From DATAVB01 sp040414495 (GTDB lineage: Bacteria > Actinomycetota > Actinomycetes > Mycobacteriales > QHCD01), in contig JBEDUI010000020.1 of assembly GCA_040414495.1 (NCBI GenBank), positions 1 through 20,783 on the forward strand: a stretch of 20,783 nucleotides of DNA, given 5' to 3'. How positions within the stretch are numbered: the stretch's first letter is position 1; each line of letters opens with the position of its first letter. The position numbers and the translations under genes are program-made. Under the pieces are notes generated by a model, which was not told where the DNA came from, ran no database searches, and worked only from the letters and a program-made list of their open reading frames with translations. Below, one piece after another: positions 1 through 7,629 of this stretch.

Positions 1-678
1 GGTGTGACCGTAGGCAGTCAGCTGCGCGAGGTCGTTCGACGCAATCAGGGTATCGGTCGTAAAGCTGGCGATGAGCAGGTGCTTGCGCTGCTTGCCCAGG
101 TGCAGCTGCCGAATCCGGAGCAGGTCATGCGGCGCTATCCGCATGAACTGTCCGGCGGCATGGCCCAACGGGTGTGCATCGCGCTCGCCCTTGCCGGTCA
201 GCCACGTTTGCTGATTGCCGACGAGCCGACAACCGCGCTCGACGTCACCGTTCAGGCGGAGATTCTGGATCTGCTGCGTTCGTTGCAGGAGACCACCGGC
301 ATGGCGGTGTTGATCGTCAGCCACGACTGCGGCGTGATCGCTGATGCGTGCGATCGCGTGGCCGTTATGTACGCCGGTCAGGCAGTCGAACTCGCCGCAG
401 TGGAGGAATTGTTCGCCAGACCGCTGCATCCGTACAGCGCGGCGTTGTTGGCCGCCAATCCGCACCGGGCAACAGAAATACCGTTGCCCGCGATTCCGGG
501 TCGCGTCCCCGCCCCCGCGCAATGGCCGGTCTCGTGTCGTTTCGCTGAACGCTGTCCACACCGCGACGACGCTTGCACCGCTGGCCCGATCGCGGCGAAT
601 CTGGTCGCTCCGGGCCGGATGTCCCGTTGCGTGCGGCCGGAACGCGCCGCAAGTCTGGGGGAGACCGTCGATGTCTGA
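1..678 (+). CDS. ABC transporter ATP-binding subunit, DppD/OppD type (5' truncated)
   Basis: This is one of two ATPases of a Dpp/Opp-class importer for peptides, or possibly oligosaccharides, acting on the cytoplasmic face of the membrane. The reading frame is open from base 1 and the Walker A segment lies outside the window, so the gene is cut by the edge. Visible parts are the ABC signature LSGGMAQR (from base 148), Walker B LLIADEPTTALD, the H-loop in IVSHD, and the C-terminal oligopeptide-transporter extension with its usual cysteines (CRFAERCPHRDDAC and a later RCV). The stop overlaps the start of the next ATPase by 8 bases, which indicates translational coupling. The family assignment is firm. 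The cargo cannot be told from an ATPase. Confidence 0.93.
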   Translation, partial: GVTVGSQLREVVRRNQGIGRKAGDEQVLALLAQVQLPNPEQVMRRYPHELSGGMAQRVCIALALAGQPRLLIADEPTTALDVTVQAEILDLLRSLQETTGMAVLIVSHDCGVIADACDRVAVMYAGQAVELAAVEELFARPLHPYSAALLAANPHRATEIPLPAIPGRVPAPAQWPVSCRFAERCPHRDDACTAGPIAANLVAPGRMSRCVRPERAASLGETVDV

Positions 679-1666
679 TCCGCTGCTGTCGGTTAGCGAC
701 CTGTCGGTGGTCTATTCCGCGCGCCGACGCTCGGCCGGCCACCGAGCGGTCGATCGGGTCAGTTTCGATATCCGCGCGGGGGAGACGGTCGCGCTGGTCG
801 GCGAGTCCGGCTCCGGAAAGTCGTCGATCGGCAATTCCATCGTCGGTCTTGCCCCGGTCGGATCGGGAACGGTTACGCTTTCCGGCCAAGAGATCGCCAG
901 CGCGACGCGGAAAGTTGACCGGCGGCGGGTCAGCGAACATGTCCAAATGGTCTTCCAGGATCCGTACGGCTCGCTCAATCCGACCCGAACGATTGGGCAG
1001 AGTCTCATCGAGCCGCTCATGGTGCACCGGACCATGTCTCGGGCCCAGATGCGAGAATCGCTGGAACAGATGCTGGTCGACGTCGGTTTGCCGCCCGAGG
1101 CTGCCGGCCGTTATCCCGCGCACTTCTCCGGCGGCCAGCGGCAACGGATTGTGCTGGCCCGGGCGCTGATGATCGAGCCCGAGCTGATCATTTGTGATGA
1201 GGCCGTGAGTGCGTTGGATCTGTCGGTCCAGGCCCAGGTGCTCAATCTCTTGGCCGACCTGCAACGCAAGCGTGGTTTGACGTATCTGTTCATTTCGCAC
1301 GACTTGGCCGTGGTCCGCCTCGTAGCGCATCGGACCGTGGTGCTCTATCGCGGTCGGATCATGGAGCTTGGCAGCACGGCCGCGATATCCAACCGACCAC
1401 GCCACCCGTACACCCGCGCGCTGCTGGCCGCCGCCCCGGTCCCCGACCCGGTTCAGCAACGGAGCCGGCGCAAGCTGCGGAAGGAATTCGCGCAGGACGA
1501 CGAGGCATTGGCAACCGATTCAAACGCCGGATGTCCCTTTGCCGCGCGCTGTCCCTACGCCACCTCGCGCTGCCACGAGGAGCTGCCGGAGCTTCTTCCG
1601 GTCGCGGATTCGCTCGTTGCCTGCCATCGCGTCGACGAACTCCCGGATTTTTCGGCGACTCCATGA
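671..1666 (+). CDS. ABC transporter ATP-binding subunit, DppF/OppF type
   Basis: This is the second ATPase of the importer and would form a heterodimer with the upstream subunit. The protein is 331 aa, a normal length. Walker A is GESGSGKSS (residues 44-52), the Q-loop region is VFQDPYGSLNP, the signature is FSGGQRQR (152-159), Walker B is CDEAVSALD (D176, E177), and the H-loop is in FISHD. The C-terminal oligopeptide-transporter domain carries the cysteine cluster CPFAARCPYATSRC. I chose the ATG at 671 because the Dpp-like N-terminus (MSDPLLSVSDLSVVY) begins there; the frame stays open upstream, but only as sequence overlapping the previous gene. Permease and binding-protein genes should lie upstream of the window. 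It ends 8 bases before the convergent iclR stop. Confidence 0.95.
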   Translation: MSDPLLSVSDLSVVYSARRRSAGHRAVDRVSFDIRAGETVALVGESGSGKSSIGNSIVGLAPVGSGTVTLSGQEIASATRKVDRRRVSEHVQMVFQDPYGSLNPTRTIGQSLIEPLMVHRTMSRAQMRESLEQMLVDVGLPPEAAGRYPAHFSGGQRQRIVLARALMIEPELIICDEAVSALDLSVQAQVLNLLADLQRKRGLTYLFISHDLAVVRLVAHRTVVLYRGRIMELGSTAAISNRPRHPYTRALLAAAPVPDPVQQRSRRKLRKEFAQDDEALATDSNAGCPFAARCPYATSRCHEELPELLPVADSLVACHRVDELPDFSATP

Positions 1667-1674
1667 CCGGCAAA

Positions 1675-2487
1675 CTACCGTTTGCGCGGGGCCAATCCGT
1701 GAAATCGCCGCGGTTTGGCCAATGGCAGCCGCTCGCACCCGAATTCCTCGGAAAGACTTGTCGTTGCGTCCCACAGCGCGTCCAAAACACTGTTGATGAG
1801 TTTTTCGGTCGCGTAATAACCCGGGGTCGAGCAGCCGATGGAGCAGACGACCGAGCCGCCCGTCGTCCATACCGGCACGGCCACAGACACCGTCTCATCG
1901 GCGTTCGTTGCCTGTTTGATGCAGACTCCCGACTCGACAATGGCGCTCAGCTCGGTCCGCCATTCCTCGGCCCGCCGGTTGGGCTCAACCGATTTGCCCG
2001 CACTGACAAACTCAGGCCAGTTCTGCTTGCGGAGCATAGCGACCAATACCCGACCCGTCGCCAGACCCATCGGATTCTCCCGAGTCCAACCCGGCGAGCT
2101 CGCGGTCACCGGTCCGGTCCCGGGTGTGTATGCGATAAGGCAAGCCTCATCGCCCACCAGCACCGTCGCGACTGCTGCTTGACCGGTACGTTCACTGACC
2201 TCGGCGAGCCGGGGCCGGGTCGAGGTGGCCAAGGATTGCACCGGATCCCACTGCGAGCCCAGTACGGTGACCGCAGGGCCAAGCCGATATCGACCCGCAT
2301 TTTTCGTCAAATAACCACGATGAACCAAAGTGCGGAGAATATTGTGCACTGTGGAAATCGCGAGGCCGAGTTCTTGCGCAAGCTCAGACACACCCATCTC
2401 GCCGGCGTTGCCCACAGCTTCCAGCAACTGCAGGGCGCGATGCACAGACTGAACGTCACCGGGACGAACGTTCTCATTGACCACCAT
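1675..2487 (-). CDS. IclR family transcriptional regulator
   Basis: This is a DNA-binding regulator of 270 aa, the usual IclR length. Residues 10-70 form the winged helix-turn-helix (SVHRALQLLEAV, then LGLAISTVHNILRTLVHRGYL). Residues 80-260 match the IclR effector-binding domain (GQAAVATVLVGDEACLIAY, NPMGLATGRVLVAML, and SVAVPVW near the end). The ATG at 2487 is chosen because the conserved HTH follows within 10 residues and a good promoter (TTGCAT, 17 bp, TATCAT) would start transcription almost exactly there, implying a leaderless message. The frame is open further upstream but crosses the divergent gene's promoter. It faces the amidohydrolase-Rieske operon and is probably its regulator and its own. 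IclR proteins often sense aromatic or sugar-acid catabolites; the ligand here is unknown. Confidence 0.93.
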   Translation of the reverse strand: MVVNENVRPGDVQSVHRALQLLEAVGNAGEMGVSELAQELGLAISTVHNILRTLVHRGYLTKNAGRYRLGPAVTVLGSQWDPVQSLATSTRPRLAEVSERTGQAAVATVLVGDEACLIAYTPGTGPVTASSPGWTRENPMGLATGRVLVAMLRKQNWPEFVSAGKSVEPNRRAEEWRTELSAIVESGVCIKQATNADETVSVAVPVWTTGGSVVCSIGCSTPGYYATEKLINSVLDALWDATTSLSEEFGCERLPLAKPRRFHGLAPRKR

Positions 2488-2505
2488 AAGCCCAGATGAT
2501 AATGT
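2477..2505 (+). promoter_or_regulatory. Candidate promoter of the amidohydrolase-Rieske operon
   Basis: TTGACC (2477-2482) and TAATGT (2500-2505) are separated by 17 bp on the plus strand, overlapping the 5' end of the iclR gene. The -35 match is good and the -10 match is weak. The predicted start near 2512 lies just upstream of the inverted repeat at 2519-2539, so a regulator bound there would block this promoter. Confidence 0.3.
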
Positions 2506-2524
2506 AATGACTACAGTAATGCAA
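2496..2524 (-). promoter_or_regulatory. Predicted leaderless promoter of the IclR gene
   Basis: On the minus strand, TTGCAT (plus 2519-2524) and TATCAT (plus 2496-2501) are separated by exactly 17 bp. The -10 box matches TATAAT at five of six bases. The predicted start point, 7-8 bases downstream, falls on or next to the ATG at 2487, and no Shine-Dalgarno sequence precedes that ATG. Leaderless transcripts are common in actinobacteria. The -35 box lies inside the left arm of the inverted repeat at 2519-2539, which suggests autoregulation. Confidence 0.5.
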
Positions 2525-2539
2525 GATGACGTCTTGCAT
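2519..2539. promoter_or_regulatory. Inverted repeat, probable IclR operator
   Basis: ATGCAAGA and TCTTGCAT form a perfect 8-bp inverted repeat around the 5-bp spacer TGACG. It lies between the divergent iclR and amidohydrolase genes and covers the iclR -35 box. Position and symmetry suit a dimeric regulator. That the neighbouring IclR protein binds it is inference. Confidence 0.5.
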
Positions 2540-2576
2540 ACGTGTAGGGAACGTCGATCAAAACAGTGGAGTGCGA

Positions 2577-3704
2577 GTGACCGGATCGGATGTATTCCCA
2601 GTAGTTGACACCGATGTTCACAACTCCTTGACAGGCGTCGTGGACTACCTGCCCGCAGCGTGGCGGGCCCGGTGGCAGACCTCCGGCTATGACCTTGGTG
2701 GCCTTTACCACAATCCGCGCGGTGTTCCGCGACGCGATGCGACTCCACCGGGTGGCGGAGCGCCCGCAAGCGATCCGGAATTCCTGATCACGGATCATCT
2801 CGATCGATTCGAGATCGACTATGCGATTCTCACGGGGCCGGGAACGCTGGCACTGGGCGCCGATCCGGATTACGCCAACGCAATAGCATCCGCGTACAAC
2901 GACAACACCATCGAACGGTGGCTGCCGGTATCAAACCGTTTCCGCGGGAGCATTCTCGTGTACTCGGATGATCCGGAGGCTTCAGCCGCCGAAATTCGGC
3001 GCGTGGGTGCACACCCGGGCATGGTTCAGGTGATGATGGCCAGCACATCTCGGGCGCCGTACGGCCAGCGGCAGTACCACCCCATTTACGAAGCAGCTGT
3101 CGAGATGGGACTGCCGGTCGCGATCCATCCCGGCACCGAGGGAGCAGGATCGGCCTGGCCGCCCACTCCGGCCGGATACCCCAGCAGGTATCTGGAATGG
3201 CACAACATCCTGCCGGTCAACTACATGTCACAGGTGAACAGCCTTGTGTGCGAGGGAATCTTCGAGAAGTTTCCCGCGCTACGTTTTGTTGCCATCGAGG
3301 GCGGTCTCGCCTGGTTGCCGCACCTCATGTGGCGGATGAACAAGAATTACAAAGCGCTGCGTGACACCGTCCCGTGGTTGAAGAGGCTGCCGTCGGAGTA
3401 CATTGTCGATCACATACTCCTGACCACGCAGCCGATCGAGGAGCCAGACGATCCCGAGCAGCTCATTCAGATCTTGACTATGATGCATGCCGATCGCACG
3501 GTGATGTTCAGCACCGATTACCCGCACTGGGACAACGACAGCCCGAAACACGTGCTGCGGCACGCTCCAACGGAGCTACGCAATCGGATTTTCTCGCAGA
3601 CCGCGTGCGAGCTGTACGGCATATCGGGAATGCCATCGCGCGAGGTGCACCCGGCTCCGCAGGCCACGGTGGATACCAACAAGGAATTCGGACCAGTCGA
3701 ATGA
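2577..3704 (+). CDS. Amidohydrolase family protein (amidohydrolase 2, TIM barrel)
   Basis: This is a metal-dependent hydrolase or decarboxylase of the amidohydrolase-2 type (ACMSD and related lactonases), cytosolic, about 375 aa. The N-terminal metal motif reads DTDVH (D13, H15), so the first ligand of the usual HxH pair is Asp. Later sites are H184 in VAIHPGTEG, the EGGLAWLPHLMWRMNKNY segment, and the catalytic-type Asp D314 in STDYPHWD. The GTG at 2577 is preferred: GTGGAG stands 5 bases upstream and the conserved domain starts 8 residues later. GTG 2571 and ATG 2526 are in frame, but the latter lies inside the inverted repeat and has no ribosome binding site. The stop overlaps the Rieske gene start (ATGA), so the two are translationally coupled. 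The substrate is unknown; lactones or aromatic acids are typical for the family. Confidence 0.87.
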   Translation: MTGSDVFPVVDTDVHNSLTGVVDYLPAAWRARWQTSGYDLGGLYHNPRGVPRRDATPPGGGAPASDPEFLITDHLDRFEIDYAILTGPGTLALGADPDYANAIASAYNDNTIERWLPVSNRFRGSILVYSDDPEASAAEIRRVGAHPGMVQVMMASTSRAPYGQRQYHPIYEAAVEMGLPVAIHPGTEGAGSAWPPTPAGYPSRYLEWHNILPVNYMSQVNSLVCEGIFEKFPALRFVAIEGGLAWLPHLMWRMNKNYKALRDTVPWLKRLPSEYIVDHILLTTQPIEEPDDPEQLIQILTMMHADRTVMFSTDYPHWDNDSPKHVLRHAPTELRNRIFSQTACELYGISGMPSREVHPAPQATVDTNKEFGPVE

Positions 3705-4060
3705 ACCGGCATCGGGTCGCGAGTCTGTCCAGCCTCCCGGACGGCGGCCATATCAACGTGACGCTGAACAATGTAGAAATCGGGCTCTACCGGGTCGGCG
3801 ATGAAATACGGGCGTGGCGGAGTTTCTGTCCGCACCAAGGGGCATTTGTCTGCCGAGGAACCGTCAGTGGTACCAATCTGGCGTCAGATGTATATGAATA
3901 CAACTACGGACGCGAGGGCGAGATCCTGCAGTGTCCGTGGCACGGCTGGGAATTCGACCTGCTGACCGGCCGTCACCTCGTTGAGCAATCCAAAGCAAGA
4001 CTGCGTGGGTTTCAAGTCGAGATTGAAGACGACGATATTTACGTTTACACCCGCGGCTAA
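3701..4060 (+). CDS. Small Rieske [2Fe-2S] protein (ferredoxin-like)
   Basis: This is a 119-aa stand-alone Rieske domain, cytosolic, with no signal peptide. The cluster ligands are visible as C43-P-H45 (CPHQGAFVC) and C78-P-W-H81 (CPWHGWEF). That is the CxH...CxxH pattern of Rieske ferredoxins and of the N-terminal domain of ring-hydroxylating oxygenases. No oxygenase catalytic domain follows, so the protein is an electron carrier or an accessory subunit. It overlaps the amidohydrolase stop by 4 bases, so the two proteins are made together. No ferredoxin reductase or oxygenase is encoded nearby, so the electron partner must lie elsewhere. The spacing between the two ligand pairs (32 residues) is somewhat long, with an insert rich in Y, N and G. 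Confidence 0.92.
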   Translation: MNRHRVASLSSLPDGGHINVTLNNVEIGLYRVGDEIRAWRSFCPHQGAFVCRGTVSGTNLASDVYEYNYGREGEILQCPWHGWEFDLLTGRHLVEQSKARLRGFQVEIEDDDIYVYTRG

Positions 4061-4215
4061 CCGTCGGTAGCCCAGCCGTTCCAACAGATTCCCGACGACC
4101 GCCTGCATCGTGCCCGGCGCGGCAGCCCGACAACGTCGCCGCCGGGTACCGGCCGACCGAGCAGTTGATCAAGCTCGGCCACCAGCGGTGCCCCGGCTGT
4201 CCGCGCCGCAGTGGT
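4057..4215 (-). pseudogene. Possible decayed, frameshifted gene fragment, family not recognised
   Basis: On the minus strand one frame reads VAELDQLLGRPVPGGDVVGL and, after an apparent shift near 4108, another reads MQAVVGNLLERLGYRRLAAG. Together they resemble the helical C-terminal end of a dehydrogenase-like or similar enzyme, but neither frame has an upstream start or a full domain. The two pieces could be chance reading in high-GC DNA. Confidence 0.2.
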
Positions 4216-4390
4216 CGAGCAGTGGATCCGGTTTCGCCGCGTTATGTGCATTGCCTATGCGCCATGTGTCGCTTATGTTTGCCACATCAATGCGGGAAAG
4301 CGCTATCCCATCTCCTCGATGAATCTCGCCGTGGGGTCTTCGCGGCGTGCCCACACCCACACGACATGCCCGATGCGCGAAGGATCGGTG
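4061..4390. other. Intergenic region with a promoter candidate and a possible gene remnant
   Basis: No intact gene is seen in these 330 bases. The plus strand holds a promoter candidate (4251-4279) and, next to the following start, a Shine-Dalgarno sequence (GAAGGA, 4379-4384). The minus strand around 4057-4215 reads like coding sequence split over two frames (see the pseudogene entry). Confidence 0.6.
4251..4279 (+). promoter_or_regulatory. Candidate promoter of the Tat-exported propeller gene
   Basis: TTGCCT (4251-4256) and TATGTT (4274-4279) are separated by 17 bp. The predicted start near 4286 gives a leader of about 105 bases before the ATG at 4391. ATGTG (4264-4268) and CACAT (4283-4287) form a small inverted repeat around the -10 box, a possible operator. 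The match to consensus is moderate. Confidence 0.33.
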
Positions 4391-6460
4391 ATGATCGACA
4401 TGACTCGTTACGTCTCCCGCCGTGGGTTTCTCGTCCAGGCGACTCTGCTCGGTACGGCCGCGGCCACGACCGGCCTGCTACGAACGGATCCGGCGCAGGC
4501 TGCCGACACCGTGACCTACTCGGACACATTCCAGCGCCCGGACGGCAGCGACGTCGGCGATGGCTGGGTCCAACTCCGGGGCAACTGGTCCCTCGTCTCG
4601 CACGCCTTGCAGCCGGCCGCCAACGGCGACCAGATGCAGATCGCCCAGACCGCATTCGAATTGGGACGACGCTTTACGGTCGAGGCGACCGTCAGCCTCA
4701 ATCCGCCTGGTGCACGCACCAACGGTATTGCGTTCAACATTCACGACCTGGGCGACGGCACGCAGAATGCCTACGTTTTTACTCTTTCCTACGGCTCCCC
4801 GTCGTCGAACTGGGCGCTATATGAGATCACCGGCTCGCAGCAACTCATTCAGCCAGTGAACGGCGTGATCGACATCGAGGCCGGCAAGCCGTACACGATG
4901 CGGGTCTCTTCATCACGCTACGGCTATTTCGACGTAGCCATCTTGGACGGCAGCACCGTACTCGCGTCGCAGTCGGTGGAGCTGGAGCCGTTTTATCAGC
5001 AGCTTGCCGGGGGCTATTTTGGCGCCTATTCGCAGGTGGGCAGTGCCAGCGGCCTATTCGAGATGCACAGCATCAGCGCGCGCAGCACAATTCAGCCATC
5101 CGACCCGCCGCCACCACCGCCGGCCAAACCGCTGGTATGCGTTCCCGTTCAGGGACCGCCCTATCAGCTTCCCGTCACAAACTGGACGGTGGTCAATTCC
5201 AGCCTCGTCGACCAAACCCAATCAGAGGTCGCGATCGGGCAAATGCTGCTGACGAGCGGAACTACGCAATACGTCGCCTACTACGCAGCGAACAAAGAAA
5301 TGACGGTCGCACAACGCACGACAAGCAGCGATACCTGGGTGCGTCAACCGCTGGGCAATTACGTGGGGACCGACGGCCACAACGCGGTCGGATTCGCGCT
5401 TGACCGGGATGGTCAACTCCACGTCGCCGGTAACATGCACGCAGTTCCACTCATCTATTTCAGGACTTCAGTGGCCGGCGACGCGACCAGCCTGACGAAA
5501 ATCGCCTCGATGGTCGACCCGCAAACCGAGCAATCGGAGACGTACCCGAACTTCATACGAAATGGGGACGGCGCCCTGGTCTACAACTACCGCGACGGTG
5601 TCAGCGGTAACGGCGTCACGTACTACAACATTTACGACGAGACCACTAAGACCTGGAGCCGGCTGCTGGACCAGCCACTCTTCGACGGTCAGAACACCGG
5701 AAATGCGTACCCGCAGGGGCCCACACTCGGGCCGGACGGCTACTTCCACATCGTGTGGGTATGGCGCTCCACCGGCGATGCAGCGACGAATCACGACGTC
5801 TGTTACGCGCGCAGCAAGGACCTGGCGCACTGGGAGACCGTCGACGGAGACCCGCTGAGTCTGCCGATCACCCAATCGACAAAAGGCGTGCTGGTCGACC
5901 CGATCCCGATATTCGGTGGGCTGCTCAACAACGTCCCCAACGTCGGTTTCGACGCCGATCACCGGGTATTGGTCACGTATTACAAGCTCGACAAGGCGCT
6001 CAATACCCAGGTGTACGCCGCGCGGCCCACGTCGCATAACCGGTGGAAGATCACCCAGGTCAGCGACTGGACCGGCCGCTACCTTCCCCAGCACATCGGC
6101 TACATCGCGCCGGCGCCAAGCCTTGGCCGAATCGCGCCGCTGGCGGACGGGAATTTGCAACTGGCCTATTCGTACACACCCTCGGCCGACGTCAGTTATT
6201 CGGGCACGTGGATCATCGACCCTGCGACGCTGCGTCCGTTCACCGAGGCCACAACCGCGTCGAGCCCGCTCCCGGCCGAGCTCACCAAGGTCCGGTCCAC
6301 ATTTCCGGGTATGGCGGTCCAGCTACGCAACGACACCGGCTCGTCGGGATCGCCGACGCAGCGATACGTCCTGCGCTACGAAGGCCTTCCGGTGCCGGTC
6401 AGCTCGCCACCCAACCCGGACCCGAGCCAGCTCCAGGTTTACCTGATCAAGTCGTCGTAG
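4391..6460 (+). CDS. Tat-exported LamG-like + BNR beta-propeller protein, possible polysaccharide lyase or glycosidase
   Basis: This 689-aa protein is exported by the Tat pathway: the N-terminus has SRRGFLVQA (twin Arg 10-11), a hydrophobic stretch and a likely cut after AQA (residue 37). Residues 40-230 look like a concanavalin/LamG-type beta-sandwich (FQRPDGSDVGDGWVQLRGNW). A proline-rich linker follows (235-246). Residues 260-670 match the BNR-4 type propeller, with its DGHN motif (D328 to N331) and further conserved histidines H344 and H350. Related propellers include ulvan and rhamnose-glucuronate lyases, so anionic plant or algal polysaccharide is a reasonable but unproven substrate. 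The ATG at 4391 has GAAGGA 6 bases upstream. An in-frame extension upstream has no ribosome binding site and would bury the Tat signal. The esterase gene follows after 77 bases. Confidence 0.85.
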   Translation: MIDMTRYVSRRGFLVQATLLGTAAATTGLLRTDPAQAADTVTYSDTFQRPDGSDVGDGWVQLRGNWSLVSHALQPAANGDQMQIAQTAFELGRRFTVEATVSLNPPGARTNGIAFNIHDLGDGTQNAYVFTLSYGSPSSNWALYEITGSQQLIQPVNGVIDIEAGKPYTMRVSSSRYGYFDVAILDGSTVLASQSVELEPFYQQLAGGYFGAYSQVGSASGLFEMHSISARSTIQPSDPPPPPPAKPLVCVPVQGPPYQLPVTNWTVVNSSLVDQTQSEVAIGQMLLTSGTTQYVAYYAANKEMTVAQRTTSSDTWVRQPLGNYVGTDGHNAVGFALDRDGQLHVAGNMHAVPLIYFRTSVAGDATSLTKIASMVDPQTEQSETYPNFIRNGDGALVYNYRDGVSGNGVTYYNIYDETTKTWSRLLDQPLFDGQNTGNAYPQGPTLGPDGYFHIVWVWRSTGDAATNHDVCYARSKDLAHWETVDGDPLSLPITQSTKGVLVDPIPIFGGLLNNVPNVGFDADHRVLVTYYKLDKALNTQVYAARPTSHNRWKITQVSDWTGRYLPQHIGYIAPAPSLGRIAPLADGNLQLAYSYTPSADVSYSGTWIIDPATLRPFTEATTASSPLPAELTKVRSTFPGMAVQLRNDTGSSGSPTQRYVLRYEGLPVPVSSPPNPDPSQLQVYLIKSS

Positions 6461-6537
6461 ACGCCGTTCTGCCTGGCGATTTTGTATAGTTGCTTTTACA
6501 GCGAGCAAATAACTGGATTTGTCAGGGAGTACGTGTC

Positions 6538-7560
6538 GTGGACCTGTCGCCGTCGGTAAACCATCGATTGCTCCTCGGACAACAGAAACCGGCGCTGTCC
6601 TACCCGGGGGCGGAGTCCCGAGCCTGGCGCGCCGATTTGCGGGCGAAACTCATTGAACTACTGGGTATGCCGGAACGCGATGGCAGCCCGCTGAATGTCA
6701 GGACGCTCTGGGAACAGAAACATGAGCTCGGCACGATCACAAAGATCGTATTCACCGCCGAACGCGGCTCGGACGTGCCCGCCTATTTCTGCGTACCAGG
6801 GGACACCCCGCCGCCGTACCGGGTCGCGATCTGCCTGCAGGGGCACACAACTGGAATGCACAATTCGATCGCCCGCGCCTACGACGATGAAACCCGCGAC
6901 ATCGAAGTTCCTGGTGACCGCGACTTCGCGCTGTCGGCCATGCGCAATGGATTCGCGGCGTTGTGTCTTGAGCAGCGGAGTTTCGGATATCGCGGTGAGA
7001 CGGTGCAACAGCAGGTCTCGGATCACGGCTGCCACGATGCTGCAATGCATGCGCTGATGCTCGGCCGCACCATCCTCGGCGAGCGGGTATTTGACGTCGA
7101 CCGCGGCCTCGATTATCTCGCTGATCGCGGTGACGTGGACATGAGCAGCGTCGGAGTGCTCGGCAACTCCGGCGGGGGCACGGTAAGCATCTACAGTGCG
7201 GCGCTGTTGGACCGTATCGGTTTCGCGATGCCGGGCTGTTCGCTCGCGACATTCGCCGGATCGATCATGAGCATTTACCACTGTGCCGACAATTATGTGC
7301 CACGGCTCGCACAATGGGCGGATGCCGGGGATATTCTCGGTCTGTTCGCTCCCAAACCCGTGGTCGTCGTGGCCGGCCGAGACGACCCGATTTTCCCGAT
7401 CGCCGCCGTACAAGAGGCATTTGCAACCGTGCAGCGCATCTACGACGACCGCGGTGCGCGCGACCGGTGTGCGCTGGTTGTGGGTGCCGGCGGTCATCGA
7501 TTTTACGCGACGGAAGGATGGGACAGACTGCACGCGGTTATGGGCCGTGCCCGGAAGTAG
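6538..7560 (+). CDS. Alpha/beta-hydrolase, acetyl-esterase / dienelactone-hydrolase-like
   Basis: This is a serine hydrolase of 340 aa with no signal peptide, so it is likely cytosolic. The nucleophile elbow is GNSGGG (S211). The acid is in GRDDPIF (D282 or D283) and the base is in GAGGHRFY (H320). The oxyanion-side strand is VAICLQGHTTGMHN, whose HG-type turn is replaced by QGHTTG. The overall pattern matches the Abhydrolase_7/acetylxylan-esterase group. GTG 6538 is chosen because AGGGAG stands 8 bases upstream and the residues before it lack a ribosome binding site. It follows the Tat-exported propeller gene on the same strand, so it may remove acyl groups from imported oligosaccharides. 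That role is inference; the fold and triad are clear. Confidence 0.88.
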   Translation: MDLSPSVNHRLLLGQQKPALSYPGAESRAWRADLRAKLIELLGMPERDGSPLNVRTLWEQKHELGTITKIVFTAERGSDVPAYFCVPGDTPPPYRVAICLQGHTTGMHNSIARAYDDETRDIEVPGDRDFALSAMRNGFAALCLEQRSFGYRGETVQQQVSDHGCHDAAMHALMLGRTILGERVFDVDRGLDYLADRGDVDMSSVGVLGNSGGGTVSIYSAALLDRIGFAMPGCSLATFAGSIMSIYHCADNYVPRLAQWADAGDILGLFAPKPVVVVAGRDDPIFPIAAVQEAFATVQRIYDDRGARDRCALVVGAGGHRFYATEGWDRLHAVMGRARK

Positions 7561-7629
7561 GCCAATACCGGGGAAGGCGGCGAAATGGTCAGATAGTGTT
7601 ATCCCCGCTGACGACTCGGGAGGCGGCAT

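Noticed and set aside
365..1459. Long open frame (364 codons) on the minus strand opposite the second ATPase
   Set aside because: It mirrors a clear ABC ATPase gene, is rich in Arg and Gly without any domain pattern, and has no ribosome binding site.
1531..2499. 322-codon plus-strand frame opposite iclR
   Set aside because: The minus frame has a full IclR HTH and effector domain; the plus frame has no recognisable feature.
2526..2576. ATG at 2526 as start of the amidohydrolase
   Set aside because: It lies inside the inverted repeat, has no ribosome binding site, and adds 17 residues outside the conserved domain. GTG 2577 has GTGGAG upstream.
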